Shown here one piece after another: positions 52,188 through 61,808 of a DNA stretch of 64,000 nucleotides. How positions within the stretch are numbered: position 1 is the stretch's first letter; every line of letters begins with the position of its first letter. The notes beneath the pieces are model-generated. The model saw nothing but the letters and a program-made list of their open reading frames with translations. It had not been told where the DNA came from and ran no database searches. A program made the translations under genes and the position numbers. The stretch comes from Streptomyces goshikiensis (lineage in GTDB: Bacteria > Actinomycetota > Actinomycetes > Streptomycetales > Streptomycetaceae), in contig NZ_BMVE01000003.1 in assembly GCF_014650555.1 (NCBI RefSeq), forward strand, positions 310,001-374,000. The letters are read 5' to 3'.

Positions 52188-53852
52188 TCAGACCTGGAAG
52201 ACCAGCGCGAGGCGGGAGGCCAGCTCACCGGCGGTGGGCGGCTGGAGACGGGCGCTCAGATAACCGTCCGGGCGCACCAGGAAGGCCGTCCGGCCGCGCG
52301 CCGCGTACTGCCGCGCGAACTCGCCACGGCGGTCCCGGTAGACGGGCAGGGTCATCGTGTCGCCGGCGCCGGCCGGGGCGGCATCGGGCAGCACCACGCA
52401 GGTCGCGACGCGGCCCAGCGACACGTCCCGGGCGGTCGCGGCGAGTGCGGGGAAGCCGTCGGCGCCCGTCTCGCCCGGCTCCCCGTCGCCGCCCGCGTAG
52501 AGCAGCAGCACGTGCCCGCGGTCGCGCAACAGGTCGTACAGCCGCAGCGGGTGGGCGGTGATGTGCCCCGTCAGGCCCCCGCAGTCGGGGGCGCGGTCCC
52601 CGGCCCGCGGGCCGTCGCCGTCAGCGCCGCCGCCCTCCTCGGGCGGTCCGACCAGAGGGCTGCCCCGGTAGCCGATCAGCAGCTGTGCCTCGCGGAGCAT
52701 GACGGTCCCGGGGTCGTCGGGGTCGGCCTGGACCCCCTCGGCGGCGTGCCGCACCGTCCGCCCCACGACCTCCACACCGACCGGACGGCGCTCGGTGTCG
52801 TAGCTCGCGAGGAGTTCGGGGCGCGCGCCGCCCTGGATCGCGAGCGCGAGCTTCCAGGCCAGGTTGTACGCGTCCTGAATGCCGGTGTTCATCCCCTGCG
52901 CGCCCGTCGGCGGATGGATGTGCGCGGCGTCGCCGGCGACGAAGACCCGGCCGTCGGCGTACCGGTCCACGATCCGGTGGCTGATGCGGAACACCGAGGA
53001 CCAGCGCAGGGCACAGGCGGTCGCCGGCCGCGGCGCGAGCCGGTCCAGGACGTCCTGGAGGTGGGAGAGCGAGGGCCCCGCGCCGCCGTCGAGGCCGTGT
53101 GCCACGCCGTCACCGCTCTCCGCGCGGGCGGCGGTCCGCAGCTCCGGCGGCACCATGGAGGAGATCCGGTACCGGCCGCGCCCGGGCAGCGGAATGCACA
53201 CCAGCACGTCGTCGACGGCGCCGTCGGCGCCGAGGTGCATGGCGCGGACTCCGTACCCGTGGGGCATGTCCCAGTCGAGCTCGACGTCCCCGAGCATGTA
53301 CTCCTCGGGGAAGGCGCCCCCCTCGAAGCCGAGGCCCAGCCCCTTGCGGACGGCGCTGTGCGCCCCGTCGCAGCCGACCAGGTACCGCGAGCGGACCTCC
53401 TCCTGCGCCCCGGACGAGGTGACCAGGCGGCTCGTCACCCCGTCGGCGTCCTGCGCGAACCCCACCAGCTCGGTCCCGCGCTCGATCCGGGACCCGAAGC
53501 GGGCCAGGAACTCGTCGAGGATCCGCTCGGTCTCGTACTGCGGCAGCGCGGCGAACCCGTACGGCACCTCGGGCGGCAGGGCGAGTTCGACCCGGGGCCT
53601 TTCGGCGCCGTTGACGTACGTGAGCTGCCCGAGCATCGGGACGGCCGCTTCGAGGGCCGCCCGGACCAGGCCCATCCGGTCCCAGATCTCCAGCGTGCGG
53701 GGCTGGATGCCGACGGCCTTGGCGTACGGCAGCCGCTCCGGCAGCCGGTCCACGACACGGCAGCCGATCCCGCGCCGCCGCAGCTCTACGGCTGCGGTCA
53801 GTCCCACGGGACCGGCTCCGGCGATCAGTACGTCGACGGTGTCAGTGGACAC
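52188..53852 (-). CDS. FAD-dependent aromatic monooxygenase (PheA/TfdB, RdmE-like)
   Basis: 554 aa. FAD motif VDVLIAGAGPVGLTAAVELR; middle motif LVGCDGAHSAVRKGLGL; second FAD motif GRVFVAGDAAHIHPPTGAQG, then MNTGIQDAYNLAWKLALAI. The C-terminal thioredoxin-like domain completes the length. Such enzymes hydroxylate phenols or polyketide rings. GTG 53852 is preferred, with GGGAGGTG about 8 nt upstream. It is not beside other biosynthetic genes; it may serve resistance (for example rifamycin-type) or catabolism. Confidence 0.87.
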   Translation of the reverse strand: MSTDTVDVLIAGAGPVGLTAAVELRRRGIGCRVVDRLPERLPYAKAVGIQPRTLEIWDRMGLVRAALEAAVPMLGQLTYVNGAERPRVELALPPEVPYGFAALPQYETERILDEFLARFGSRIERGTELVGFAQDADGVTSRLVTSSGAQEEVRSRYLVGCDGAHSAVRKGLGLGFEGGAFPEEYMLGDVELDWDMPHGYGVRAMHLGADGAVDDVLVCIPLPGRGRYRISSMVPPELRTAARAESGDGVAHGLDGGAGPSLSHLQDVLDRLAPRPATACALRWSSVFRISHRIVDRYADGRVFVAGDAAHIHPPTGAQGMNTGIQDAYNLAWKLALAIQGGARPELLASYDTERRPVGVEVVGRTVRHAAEGVQADPDDPGTVMLREAQLLIGYRGSPLVGPPEEGGGADGDGPRAGDRAPDCGGLTGHITAHPLRLYDLLRDRGHVLLLYAGGDGEPGETGADGFPALAATARDVSLGRVATCVVLPDAAPAGAGDTMTLPVYRDRRGEFARQYAARGRTAFLVRPDGYLSARLQPPTAGELASRLALVFQV

Positions 53853-53918
53853 GATGGGCACCTCCCGGGCGAAGGGTTCCCCCCACTCATGGTGGCGCCG
53901 CACCGGGACCGTCGCGCG

Positions 53919-54278
53919 TCAGCCGTCGGCGCGGGCGGCTTCCCTGCGCCCGCGCTTGCCCAGCGGTGCCTGGGAGAGGTCCTGCGCGGTGGACCGGAGC
54001 TGCTTGAAGCCGTACCCGCGCGTGGTCAGCCACTCCTCGGCGGCGAGCTCGGCGCGGGCCGTGGCGTCGAGGAGGTCCTCCTCGGCCTCGCCGGAGTCCA
54101 GGAACCGGAACACGAAGGCGGGCCGGGCGGCGATGTCGTACGTGAGGTGGCCCTCGGGGGTGAACGCCGCGTGCAGCATGTCGTGGTGCGGTGCCTCGCC
54201 GAGCAGCTCGGCGTGCTGCTCGGCGGTGAGGGAGTCGAAGGAACCGCGGACGGTGATCCGGAAGGTACGGGTGCTCAT
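53919..54278 (-). CDS. DUF6204-like conserved protein
   Basis: 119 aa. STRTFRITVRGSFDSLTAEQ, then LLGEAPHHDMLHAAFTPEGH, RPAFVFRF and LAAEEWLTTRGYGFKQLRST. I recall this as the small actinobacterial family DUF6204; no function is known. It lies 66 nt upstream (in transcription) of the monooxygenase and may share its mRNA. Confidence 0.75.
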   Translation of the reverse strand: MSTRTFRITVRGSFDSLTAEQHAELLGEAPHHDMLHAAFTPEGHLTYDIAARPAFVFRFLDSGEAEEDLLDATARAELAAEEWLTTRGYGFKQLRSTAQDLSQAPLGKRGRREAARADG

Positions 54279-54352
54279 CCGGGGAGCGTAGGCCGCCCGC
54301 GGCCCGCTCCGCACCCGGATTTCCCCCGGTCCGGGGGCCGGGGGGCTGACGT

Positions 54353-54799
54353 TCAGGCGGCGGTTTCTGTCGCGGTTTCTGTCGCTGCCTCGGCCTCGGT
54401 CCCCGTCTCGGTCGTAACCGAGACCGCGGCCGCCCGCTCGGCGGCGCTGCGCTCGACGCAGAACTCGTTCCCCTCGATGTCGGCGAGGGTGGCCCATCCC
54501 GAGCCGTCGGGCCGGCGCCGGTCCGCGACGAGCGTGGCGCCGAGGGCGAGCAGGCGCTCCACCTCCTCGTCGCGGCCGCGGTCCGTCGGCCGGATGTCGA
54601 AGTGGATCCGGTTCTTCACCGCCTTGCCCTCGGGGACGGCGATGAACAGGAGCGAGACGCCGTCGCTCTCGACCAGCGCCTCGGGGTCGCCGGGCAGGTC
54701 GTCGGCGCCGATCCTGCCGTCCAGCACCTCGGCCCAGAAGGTGGCGAGCCGGTAGGTGTCGGCGCAGTCGATGGTCACGTGGTTCACGGAGGATGCCAT
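54353..54799 (-). CDS. VOC family protein
   Basis: 148 aa, single VOC module: NHVTIDCADTYRLATFWAEV, VPEGKAVKNRIHFDIRPTDR, RRPDGSGWATLADIEGNEFC. This subgroup (glyoxalase-like domain) is usually a small-molecule binder or lyase of unknown substrate. The last 20 residues are Thr/Ala/Glu-rich and encoded by a short 12-bp DNA repeat at 54361-54385. Start ATG 54799; a codon 9 nt upstream is possible. Confidence 0.82.
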   Translation of the reverse strand: MASSVNHVTIDCADTYRLATFWAEVLDGRIGADDLPGDPEALVESDGVSLLFIAVPEGKAVKNRIHFDIRPTDRGRDEEVERLLALGATLVADRRRPDGSGWATLADIEGNEFCVERSAAERAAAVSVTTETGTEAEAATETATETAA

Positions 54800-54894
54800 G
54801 ACCGTCACTGTGCCGTGCGAGCGGATGATCTTCCAAGGGGTTTCGACGGGAATACCCGTCGAGGCGCGCCCGGGCCACCGGCGACAATGCGCGC

Positions 54895-55401
54895 ATGCGT
54901 ATTCGATCCGTACTCATCGGCGAACTGCCGCTCCTCCAGGACATCGAGAGGGCCGCCGGTCTGTGCTTCCGCGACGTCGGCATGCCGGAGGTCGCCGACG
55001 ACGAACCCCTCCCGCTCGACGAACTCGCCGGCTACCAGCGGTCCGGGCTGGCCTGGGTCGCGGTCGACGACGCGGACGCCCCCGTCGCGTACCTGATCGC
55101 CGACCGAGTCGACGGCAACCTGCACGTCGAGCAGGTGTCGGTGCACCCGGACAGTGCCCACCGCCGGATCGGACGGGCGCTGCTCGACCATCTCGCGGCC
55201 CTGGCCGCGGCCGAGGCGGTGCCGGCCCTGACCCTGACCACCTTCGCGGAGGTCCCGTGGAACGCGCCGTACTACGAGCGCTGCGGTTTCGAACCGCTCG
55301 ACGAGGCCGCGCTCGGCCCCGGCCTGCGCGCCGTCCGCGCCCGCGAGGCCTCCCACGGCCTGAACCGCTGGCCCCGGATCTGTATGCGCCGCACCCTCTG
55401 A
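54895..55401 (+). CDS. GNAT family N-acetyltransferase
   Basis: 168 aa. LHVEQVSVHPDSAHRRIGRA, then LLDHLAALAAAEAVPALTLT, gives the acetyl-CoA loop (RRIGRALL, an R-x-x-G-x-A form); VPWNAPYYERCGF is the usual final strand. Short hydrophilic enzyme acetylating an unknown amine. It is divergent from the VOC gene. A hairpin at 55456-55484 separates it from the conflict cassette. Confidence 0.85.
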   Translation: MRIRSVLIGELPLLQDIERAAGLCFRDVGMPEVADDEPLPLDELAGYQRSGLAWVAVDDADAPVAYLIADRVDGNLHVEQVSVHPDSAHRRIGRALLDHLAALAAAEAVPALTLTTFAEVPWNAPYYERCGFEPLDEAALGPGLRAVRAREASHGLNRWPRICMRRTL

Positions 55402-55455
55402 CGCCGGCCCTCGCCCGCCCCGGACCCCGAGCCGAGTTGAGCGGTCAACCACCTG

Positions 55456-55484
55456 CCGGCCGCCCGCGACCGACTGGCGGCCGG
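55456..55484 (+). terminator. Hairpin separating the GNAT gene from the conflict cassette
   Basis: CCGGCCGCC (55456-55464) and GGCGGCCGG (55476-55484) are exact complements with an 11-nt loop, 55 nt past the GNAT stop. Confidence 0.55.
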
Positions 55485-55545
55485 TGCGTCGCGGACCAAT
55501 ACTGGCTGTGACCGGCATCCGTGCTGCTACGGCACGGGAGGAGCC

Positions 55546-56544
55546 ATGGAAGCCAGCGACGCCAGAGTCGTCTACGTGCACGGCAACGGGAACAAGGTCC
55601 GCGAGGACCTGCTCAAGTCCCAGTGGGACACCGCCCTCTTCGGCGCCGACATGGGCGCGGCCACGCGCATGGCGTACTGGGCGCCCCTGCGGTATCCGGC
55701 CCCGCTCTCCGATGCGGGGGAGGACCCCATTGACGGAGGGCCCGGCGGCCCCGTGGGCTTCGAGGCACCGGACGCGCCCGCCGCCGAACCCCCCGACGCG
55801 TTCATCGCGCGGACGCTCGCCGAGGCCCGCCTCGACGCCACGCTCGGCGGGGCGGAGGGCCTGGTCCCGTCCGCCCCCGGCGCCACCGGCGACCCGGCGG
55901 AGGCCGAGGCGGCGCTCGGCGACTGGCTGCGCGACATGACCTACCTCGGGGACACCCTCGCGGAGGGCGAGTCGGCGAACACCGTCCCCGGCTCGGACGC
56001 CGGGCTGGAGGCCCTCCCGCTGCCGAGGGCCGCCCGTACCGCCGTGTTCCGCCTGCTCGTGGAGCACACCTTCAAGGACGTCCACGGGTACTTCTTCGGA
56101 GGCGCCGGTCCCGCGATGCGCGAGGTGTTCACGCGCGCGCTCGACGCGGTCGCCGTCCCGGACGGGGGCGCACTCGTCGTCCTGTCCCACAGCCTCGGCA
56201 CGATCATCGCCTACGAGGCGCTGCGCGAGCGGCCGCGGGACGTCGACCTCCTCGTCACCGTCGGCTCGCCGCTCGCCATCACCGAGATCCGGGACACCCT
56301 GTTGCAGCCGCCCGCCGTCCCCGCCGGGGTGGCGGCCTGGTGCAACGCCTCCGACCCGCGCGACCTGGTCGCCCTCGACCACACCCTGCGGCCCGAGTAC
56401 GCGCCGGTCGAGCTCGTCACCGACCACCTCGTCACCAACGACAGCGGGAACCACCACGGCATCCGCGAGTACCTCTCGACCAGGCCGGTCCGCGATCCCG
56501 TTCGCGCGGTGTTCGACGGCCTTGCCAGCGAACAGACCCAATGA
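55546..56544 (+). CDS. Alpha/beta hydrolase-like protein, first gene of the STAND/protease cassette
   Basis: 332 aa, no signal. The opening RVVYVHGNGNKVREDLLKSQ resembles the first beta strand and oxyanion loop of alpha/beta hydrolases. The nucleophile elbow is LVVLSHSLGTIIAYEAL, with Ser216. The acid is probably in NASDPRDLVALD and the His in GNHHGIREYL, in the correct order. An insertion of about 130 residues between the first strand and the elbow is Ala/Glu-rich. This is a lipase/esterase-type fold with unknown target. It is 62 nt ahead of the STAND gene on the same strand. Confidence 0.72.
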   Translation: MEASDARVVYVHGNGNKVREDLLKSQWDTALFGADMGAATRMAYWAPLRYPAPLSDAGEDPIDGGPGGPVGFEAPDAPAAEPPDAFIARTLAEARLDATLGGAEGLVPSAPGATGDPAEAEAALGDWLRDMTYLGDTLAEGESANTVPGSDAGLEALPLPRAARTAVFRLLVEHTFKDVHGYFFGGAGPAMREVFTRALDAVAVPDGGALVVLSHSLGTIIAYEALRERPRDVDLLVTVGSPLAITEIRDTLLQPPAVPAGVAAWCNASDPRDLVALDHTLRPEYAPVELVTDHLVTNDSGNHHGIREYLSTRPVRDPVRAVFDGLASEQTQ

Positions 56545-56606
56545 AACCATGACAAGTAGCAGTCACTCCGTCTGTCACCCCACGAGGGTGGCCGGGTAGG
56601 TGCGGT

Positions 56607-59600
56607 ATGCCGCTCACCGATACGGAATGGGGCCTCGTCACCACCTGGGTGCGTGACTACTTCCTCGACACCCTCGACCCCCGGGAACGGCTCACCCAGT
56701 CCGATTTCTCCCCGGAGTTCATCGGTGACCTGCCCCTGACCAACAAGAGCGGCCCGAACGCCGTCACCCTCGTCCACGCCGCCCGCCGGGACATCGGGCT
56801 CCAGTGCCACCTCCTCGGCGCCCTCGTCGACCTCGACGAGCTGAGCGTCCTGGAGGCCGGAGCGGAAGCCCGGCGGTTCCTGGACCGGCTCCTCGAAGAC
56901 GCCCGGGTGCACTCCTCCACGCAGGACCACTTCCTCGCCACCGTGCTCAGGAACGGCACCGAGGTCTTCATCGACCGCGCCGAGCTGCGCAAACGGCTCC
57001 GGGAGTTCCTCGCCGACCCCGAACAGACCGTGCTCGTGGTCGACGGGGAACCCGACAGCGGCCGCTCCTACACCTACAGCCTCCTGCGCTACCTCGGCCA
57101 GCACTGCGGCTTCCGCCCGGTCCGCGTCACCCTCTCGCGCACCTCGACCGCCGACCAGGTCGTCCGGCGGCTCGCCGAGTTCGTCGGGGACCCCGGCGCG
57201 GGCAGCGGGCCGTACGACCCGAGCCGGCTGAACGACCGCCTGCCGTCGGTCGAGGACGCCGTCCACCGCATCGTCAGCCGGGCCACCACCGCGGACGAAC
57301 AGTTCTGGCTCGTCCTCGACGAGTGCGACCTGCTCGACGCCGGCTCCGACGTGTGGGACTGCATAGGACAGCTGGCCCTGGCCATCTACGACCGCACGGC
57401 GAAACCGGGGGAGACCCTGCCCCGGCTGGTGCTGCTCGGCTATCCGACGCAGCGCCAACTGCCCTACTACGTACGCAAGAACGTCTGCCGGGACACCGCG
57501 CGCGCCGTCGGCCCGGAAGACCTGCGCGGGTTCTTCCGCGCGTTCTTCCAGGAGACCCCGGCCCCGGCCCCGGCCGCAGGCGCGCCCGCGCCCGGCGAAC
57601 TGGTCGAGGTGGCCGTCCCCGCGATCCTCGACGCGGCGCGCGGCCCCGGCGACGACAGCTACATGCGCAAGCTCTGCACGGCCTGCGAACAGACCGTCCG
57701 CCTCTACCGCGAGCTGGGCCCGGGCGAGGCCTTCGCCACCCGCCTGCGGGCCGAACTGCTCGCCGCCGCCGAAGCACCGCCACCGGACGTACCGGACACC
57801 CGCCGGGCGTACCGCGAAGCCGCCTGCCTGCTCACCGGGTTCGACCCCACCCGGCTCCGGCTGCCCGGCGAGAGCGCCGCGGCCGGCGGCGCGGCCCTGG
57901 AACTCGTCCACGAATGCCGGACGCTGAGCATGAGCCCGCACACCACCTGGGCCCTCAAACAGGAAGTCCGGGACGCGGCGCTGCGCGGCCTCGCCGGACC
58001 CGGAGCCGCCCGGCTCGTCCTGGAAGCCAACCTCGACCAGGTCCCCGAGGGCCCCGGACCCGAACGGACCGCCCTCGCCTACCTCCACGGCAGGCCGCCC
58101 GCCCTGGAGCGGCAGGGCGTCGACGAACTCGCCGACACCCTCCAGGCCCTGCTGTGGCTCTCGCGGATCCCGGGAACGACCGGCCTCCCCGACCCCGAAC
58201 ACGTCCAGCGGCTGCTGGAGCGCGCCCGGCTGCTCCAGCCGCTCCAGCGCCTGGTCCAGGGCTCCTTCTGCGGGCGCGCCGAGGAACTGGAGCAGCTGCG
58301 CCGCTACGTCGGGCCGCCCTCGGACACCGAGGAACCCCCGCTGCTGATCCACGGCATGGGCGGCATGGGCAAGAGCACCCTGCTCGCCCGGTTCCTCCTC
58401 GGCACCCTCCAGGACCCCGCCGCCGCCCCCTCCGCGTTCCCCTTCCCCTTCGCCTACGTCGACTTCGAGCGGCCCACGCTCTCCGTCCACGAACCGGTCA
58501 CCCTGATCGCCGAGATCGCCCGGCAGCTCGGCACCCAGTACCCCGGCCACCGGGCCGCCTTCGACGCGCTGGCCGGCGCCTGCGAGGAGACCGCCCGCGC
58601 CCAGCGCCAGGAACAGAGCCGGATCGACGAGCTGTACCAGCTCTCCACCACCCGCTCCGGGGTCGGCCGGGGCGCCGCGGAAGCCTTCCACTCGGCGGCG
58701 CGCGACCGCGAGAGCGACCTCGTGCGCCGCGTCGCCGAACTCCTCGTCCAGGCGATGGCCCTGCCGCCCGGCGCCCCCGCACCGCCGCTGGTCATCGTGG
58801 TCGACTCGTTCGAGGAGGCCCAGTACCGCGCCTCGCCCGCCCTCGGCCGGGTCTGGGCGATCTGGGCCGCCCTGCAACGGGCCTACCCGCGGCTGCGGTG
58901 CGTCGTCGCCGGCCGGGCGCCCGTGAACCACCCGGCGCGCGCCGCCGAAGTGCGCACCATCGAACTCGGCGACCTCGAACCGGACGCGGCGGTCCAGCTC
59001 CTGATGTCCTGCGGGGTAGGCAGCGAGGCCGTCGCCCGGGACCTGGCCGAACGCGTCGGCGGCCACCCGCTCAGCCTGAAACTGGCCGCGCGGGCCGCCC
59101 AGGAGGCCGGCTCCCTCAGCGGACTGGTCGAGAGCCTGCCCCCCAGGCGGCACCACATCCACCACAAGGTCGACCAGATGCTCGTCCAGGGCATCCTCTA
59201 CGACCGCGTCCTCAAGCACATCGCCGACGACGAGGTGCGCGCCCTCGCGCACGCCGGCCTGGCCCTGCGGGTCATCACCCCCGACCTGATCCGGGAGGTG
59301 CTCGCCGGACCCTGCGGGCTGCGGGTGGACACCCCCGACGAAGCCCGCCGCCTCTTCGGCGGGCTGGCCCGCCTCGACCTGGTGGAACCCGCCGGACCCG
59401 ACGGCGTCCGGCACCGCGCCGACCTGCGCGCCATCATGCTGCGCCTGTCGGACACCGCGCGGACCGACCTCATGCGCGACGTCGGGCAGCGCGCGGTGGA
59501 GCACTACGCCGCCCGCGAGGGGCTGGAGGCCCGGGCCGAGGAGATCTACCAGCGGCTGCGCCTCAACGAGGACCCGCGCTCCGTGGAGCAACGCTGGGAA

Positions 59601-60635
59601 CCCGGCGTCGAACGCTTCCTCGACAACGCCGACCAGGACATGGCCTCCCGCTCGGCGGCCTTCCTGACCGGGCACCTCGGCGGGCACACCCCGGACCAGG
59701 TGCTCATCGACGCCGACCAGGAGGACTGGGAGAGGATCGCGGCCCGCGAGGTCGAGGACCTCCTCGCCCAGGGCTTCACCGACACGGCCGCCGCCCGGCT
59801 CGCCGAACGCCGGCCCTGGACGCCCGGCAGCCCCCTGCACGCGCTGCTCGTCGAGACGCTGGCCCGCAGCGGCCGGCGGGCGGAGGCCAGGGCCGCGGCC
59901 GAGGCGGCCGTCGACCGCGCCGAGGAGGCGGGGAGCACCGACGTACGGCTCGACCTGCTGCTCCTCTCCGCTCGCCTCGCCGAGGAGGACGGCGATCCGC
60001 GCGCCGCCGAACGCGACCTCGTGGAGGCGGAGGACATCGCGACCGCACTGGGCCGGGACTTCGACGCCATGGGCGCCATGCTGCACCGGGCCCGGCTGGT
60101 CGCGTCCCCCGGGGCGGGCTCCGACATCGACCGGCGGCTCGCCCTGCGGCTGCGCGGGCTCACCGACGAGGCACTGACCGAACGGCCCGTCCTGGTACGG
60201 GCCGTCGCGGCCGAGGTGTGCCGGGAGGACCCGGTCGCCCTGGACCACACCCTGGAGGTGGTGGGGCTGCCGGACACCGACGACGCGGCGCTCGAAGCGC
60301 TCGCCGTGTCGATCGACCACGTGGTGGCCCGGGAGCCCGGGCTGCGCCTCGCCCTCGCGAGGATCCTGGAGAACGCGGCGTCCGGCACGTCCGATGCCTC
60401 TCAGGAGGCCCTGCGGTCCACGGGCCCCACCCACGTCGGCATGAGCGGGATCCTCCGCGCGGCCCGCGCCCGGGGCACCCTCGACCGGCTCGCCCGCAGA
60501 CTGCTCGAACTCCGCGACCAGAGCGGCGAACTCGTCTCCGGGGTGGCGAGCGCGATGGGCGCGGGCGGCTCCGGGAACGGGCCCCGGGGGGAACAGCGGC
60601 CAGCCGAAAGGAACGGCCCCCGAGCGGCGGCCTGA
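56607..60635 (+). CDS. Large STAND-class protein with two P-loop NTPase modules
   Basis: 1342 aa, cytoplasmic. Residues 1-125 form a helical adaptor region resembling an effector-associated domain (QSDFSPEFIGDLPL). A first NTPase (about 130-330) has GEPDSGRSY at 147-155, with Arg153 where Lys is expected, and Walker B FWLVLDECD at 233-241. A central helical region follows. The second NTPase has a full Walker A, GMGGMGKST (583-591), Walker B LVIVVDSFEE (728-737) and GGHPLSLKLA (about 818-827, the GxP motif of AP-ATPase/NB-ARC). Residues about 1000-1340 are Ala/Arg/Glu-rich helical repeats, TPR-like. STAND proteins switch and oligomerise on NTP binding after sensing a signal. The next gene begins 6 nt after its stop. 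Confidence 0.86.
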   Translation: MPLTDTEWGLVTTWVRDYFLDTLDPRERLTQSDFSPEFIGDLPLTNKSGPNAVTLVHAARRDIGLQCHLLGALVDLDELSVLEAGAEARRFLDRLLEDARVHSSTQDHFLATVLRNGTEVFIDRAELRKRLREFLADPEQTVLVVDGEPDSGRSYTYSLLRYLGQHCGFRPVRVTLSRTSTADQVVRRLAEFVGDPGAGSGPYDPSRLNDRLPSVEDAVHRIVSRATTADEQFWLVLDECDLLDAGSDVWDCIGQLALAIYDRTAKPGETLPRLVLLGYPTQRQLPYYVRKNVCRDTARAVGPEDLRGFFRAFFQETPAPAPAAGAPAPGELVEVAVPAILDAARGPGDDSYMRKLCTACEQTVRLYRELGPGEAFATRLRAELLAAAEAPPPDVPDTRRAYREAACLLTGFDPTRLRLPGESAAAGGAALELVHECRTLSMSPHTTWALKQEVRDAALRGLAGPGAARLVLEANLDQVPEGPGPERTALAYLHGRPPALERQGVDELADTLQALLWLSRIPGTTGLPDPEHVQRLLERARLLQPLQRLVQGSFCGRAEELEQLRRYVGPPSDTEEPPLLIHGMGGMGKSTLLARFLLGTLQDPAAAPSAFPFPFAYVDFERPTLSVHEPVTLIAEIARQLGTQYPGHRAAFDALAGACEETARAQRQEQSRIDELYQLSTTRSGVGRGAAEAFHSAARDRESDLVRRVAELLVQAMALPPGAPAPPLVIVVDSFEEAQYRASPALGRVWAIWAALQRAYPRLRCVVAGRAPVNHPARAAEVRTIELGDLEPDAAVQLLMSCGVGSEAVARDLAERVGGHPLSLKLAARAAQEAGSLSGLVESLPPRRHHIHHKVDQMLVQGILYDRVLKHIADDEVRALAHAGLALRVITPDLIREVLAGPCGLRVDTPDEARRLFGGLARLDLVEPAGPDGVRHRADLRAIMLRLSDTARTDLMRDVGQRAVEHYAAREGLEARAEEIYQRLRLNEDPRSVEQRWEPGVERFLDNADQDMASRSAAFLTGHLGGHTPDQVLIDADQEDWERIAAREVEDLLAQGFTDTAAARLAERRPWTPGSPLHALLVETLARSGRRAEARAAAEAAVDRAEEAGSTDVRLDLLLLSARLAEEDGDPRAAERDLVEAEDIATALGRDFDAMGAMLHRARLVASPGAGSDIDRRLALRLRGLTDEALTERPVLVRAVAAEVCREDPVALDHTLEVVGLPDTDDAALEALAVSIDHVVAREPGLRLALARILENAASGTSDASQEALRSTGPTHVGMSGILRAARARGTLDRLARRLLELRDQSGELVSGVASAMGAGGSGNGPRGEQRPAERNGPRAAA

Positions 60636-60641
60636 GCGAGC

Positions 60642-61808
60642 ATGAGCCACGCCTACCTCCCGAGCGAAGAAGTGGTCCGGCTGTCCGACGCCGCGCTGGA
60701 GGCGGGCCTGGCCGATCCCGTGGTCCGCACCCTGCTCTTCGACGGCATCATGCCCAAGTACCGGGGCACGCTCCCGCTGCTGGCCGCCCCCGGCCTCCAG
60801 GTCCGCTCCGACCTGAACGCCATGAACCGCGTGGAGCGGCTCGTCGACGGCTCGGTACCGCTGGAGGTCTGGCTGCGCAACGCCGTCGCCCAGACCGTCG
60901 CCGCCGACCCGCTCGCCGTCTTCCAGCGCGCCCTGGACGAGGTGGCGCGCAACGCCGCGGGCGAACCCGACGTACCGGCCGGGCCGGCGGAGGGGGAGAC
61001 CAAGGAGGAGGTCGTCCACCACGACGACACCGTGCCGTTCGAGTTCCTCCAGGGCGGCGCCCTCGCGGGGCTGTCCGTCGCCCGGATCAAGGTTTCCCCG
61101 TACCAGGCGGGCGCCCCGCTCCAGCCGAACGGCTACCCCCACTCCGGGACGGGCTGGCTGATCGCCCCCGGCCTGCTCGTCACCAACCACCACGTGGTCA
61201 ACGCCCGGACCCGCAGCGCCACCGAGCTCACCGCGGTGGCCCCGGACGACCTGCGGCTCCAGGCGCGCGGCTCCCGCTCCCGTTTCGACTACGGGGCCGA
61301 CGGGACGGAGACCGAGGAGGTCACCGCGAGCGAGCTGGTGGCCTGGGACGAGGGGCTCGACTACGCGATCCTGCGCCTGAGCGACCAGTTGGCGCGGCCC
61401 GCGCTGCGGGTGGCGACGGTGCCGCTGACGGTGGACCGGGAAGAGCCGGTGGCGGTCAACATCATCCAGCACCCCGGCGGCCTGCCCAAGCGCGTCGCCC
61501 TGCGCAACAACCTGGTGTACGAGACGGACGGGGACGACGTGCGCTACTTCACCGACACCCGCGGCGGCTCCTCGGGATCGCCCGTCTTCACCGACGACTG
61601 GAAGGTGGTCGCGCTCCACCGCGGAACGCGGCGCGTCGAGGACGTCAGCTTCCAGGGGAAGACGACCGCGTTCGTCAACGTGGGCACCCAGATCAGCAGT
61701 GTGCTGCGGCACCTGGAGCACACCAGCCCCGAGGCGCACGCCGAGATCACGGCCGCCCAGACGGCGCTGGCGGCGCCGGCGGAGCGCAGCCGGACGGAGG
61801 TGGCGTGA
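60642..61808 (+). CDS. EAD1-trypsin-like serine protease
   Basis: 388 aa. Residues 1-95 are an effector-associated domain 1 (EAD1): VVRTLLFDGIMPKYRGTLPL, then LNAMNRVERLVDGSVPLEVW. Residues about 140-365 are a trypsin-fold protease with a complete triad: His184 (VTNHHVV), Asp240 (LDYAILRL) and Ser311 (RGGSSGSPVF). No signal peptide is present, so it acts inside the cell. It begins 6 nt after the STAND stop and its own stop overlaps the start of the second protease. The design fits a protease effector recruited through EAD contacts to a STAND sensor. Confidence 0.88.
   Translation: MSHAYLPSEEVVRLSDAALEAGLADPVVRTLLFDGIMPKYRGTLPLLAAPGLQVRSDLNAMNRVERLVDGSVPLEVWLRNAVAQTVAADPLAVFQRALDEVARNAAGEPDVPAGPAEGETKEEVVHHDDTVPFEFLQGGALAGLSVARIKVSPYQAGAPLQPNGYPHSGTGWLIAPGLLVTNHHVVNARTRSATELTAVAPDDLRLQARGSRSRFDYGADGTETEEVTASELVAWDEGLDYAILRLSDQLARPALRVATVPLTVDREEPVAVNIIQHPGGLPKRVALRNNLVYETDGDDVRYFTDTRGGSSGSPVFTDDWKVVALHRGTRRVEDVSFQGKTTAFVNVGTQISSVLRHLEHTSPEAHAEITAAQTALAAPAERSRTEVA

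Noticed and set aside
54361..54385. 12-bp direct repeat near the end of the VOC gene as an insertion footprint
   Set aside because: It lies in frame and only lengthens a low-complexity tail; no element is associated.
56211..61739. A very long open frame (1842 codons) on the minus strand across the STAND gene
   Set aside because: It mirrors the real gene. Its translation is Gly/Arg/Val-rich without domains, while the plus strand shows P-loop, EAD and protease motifs.
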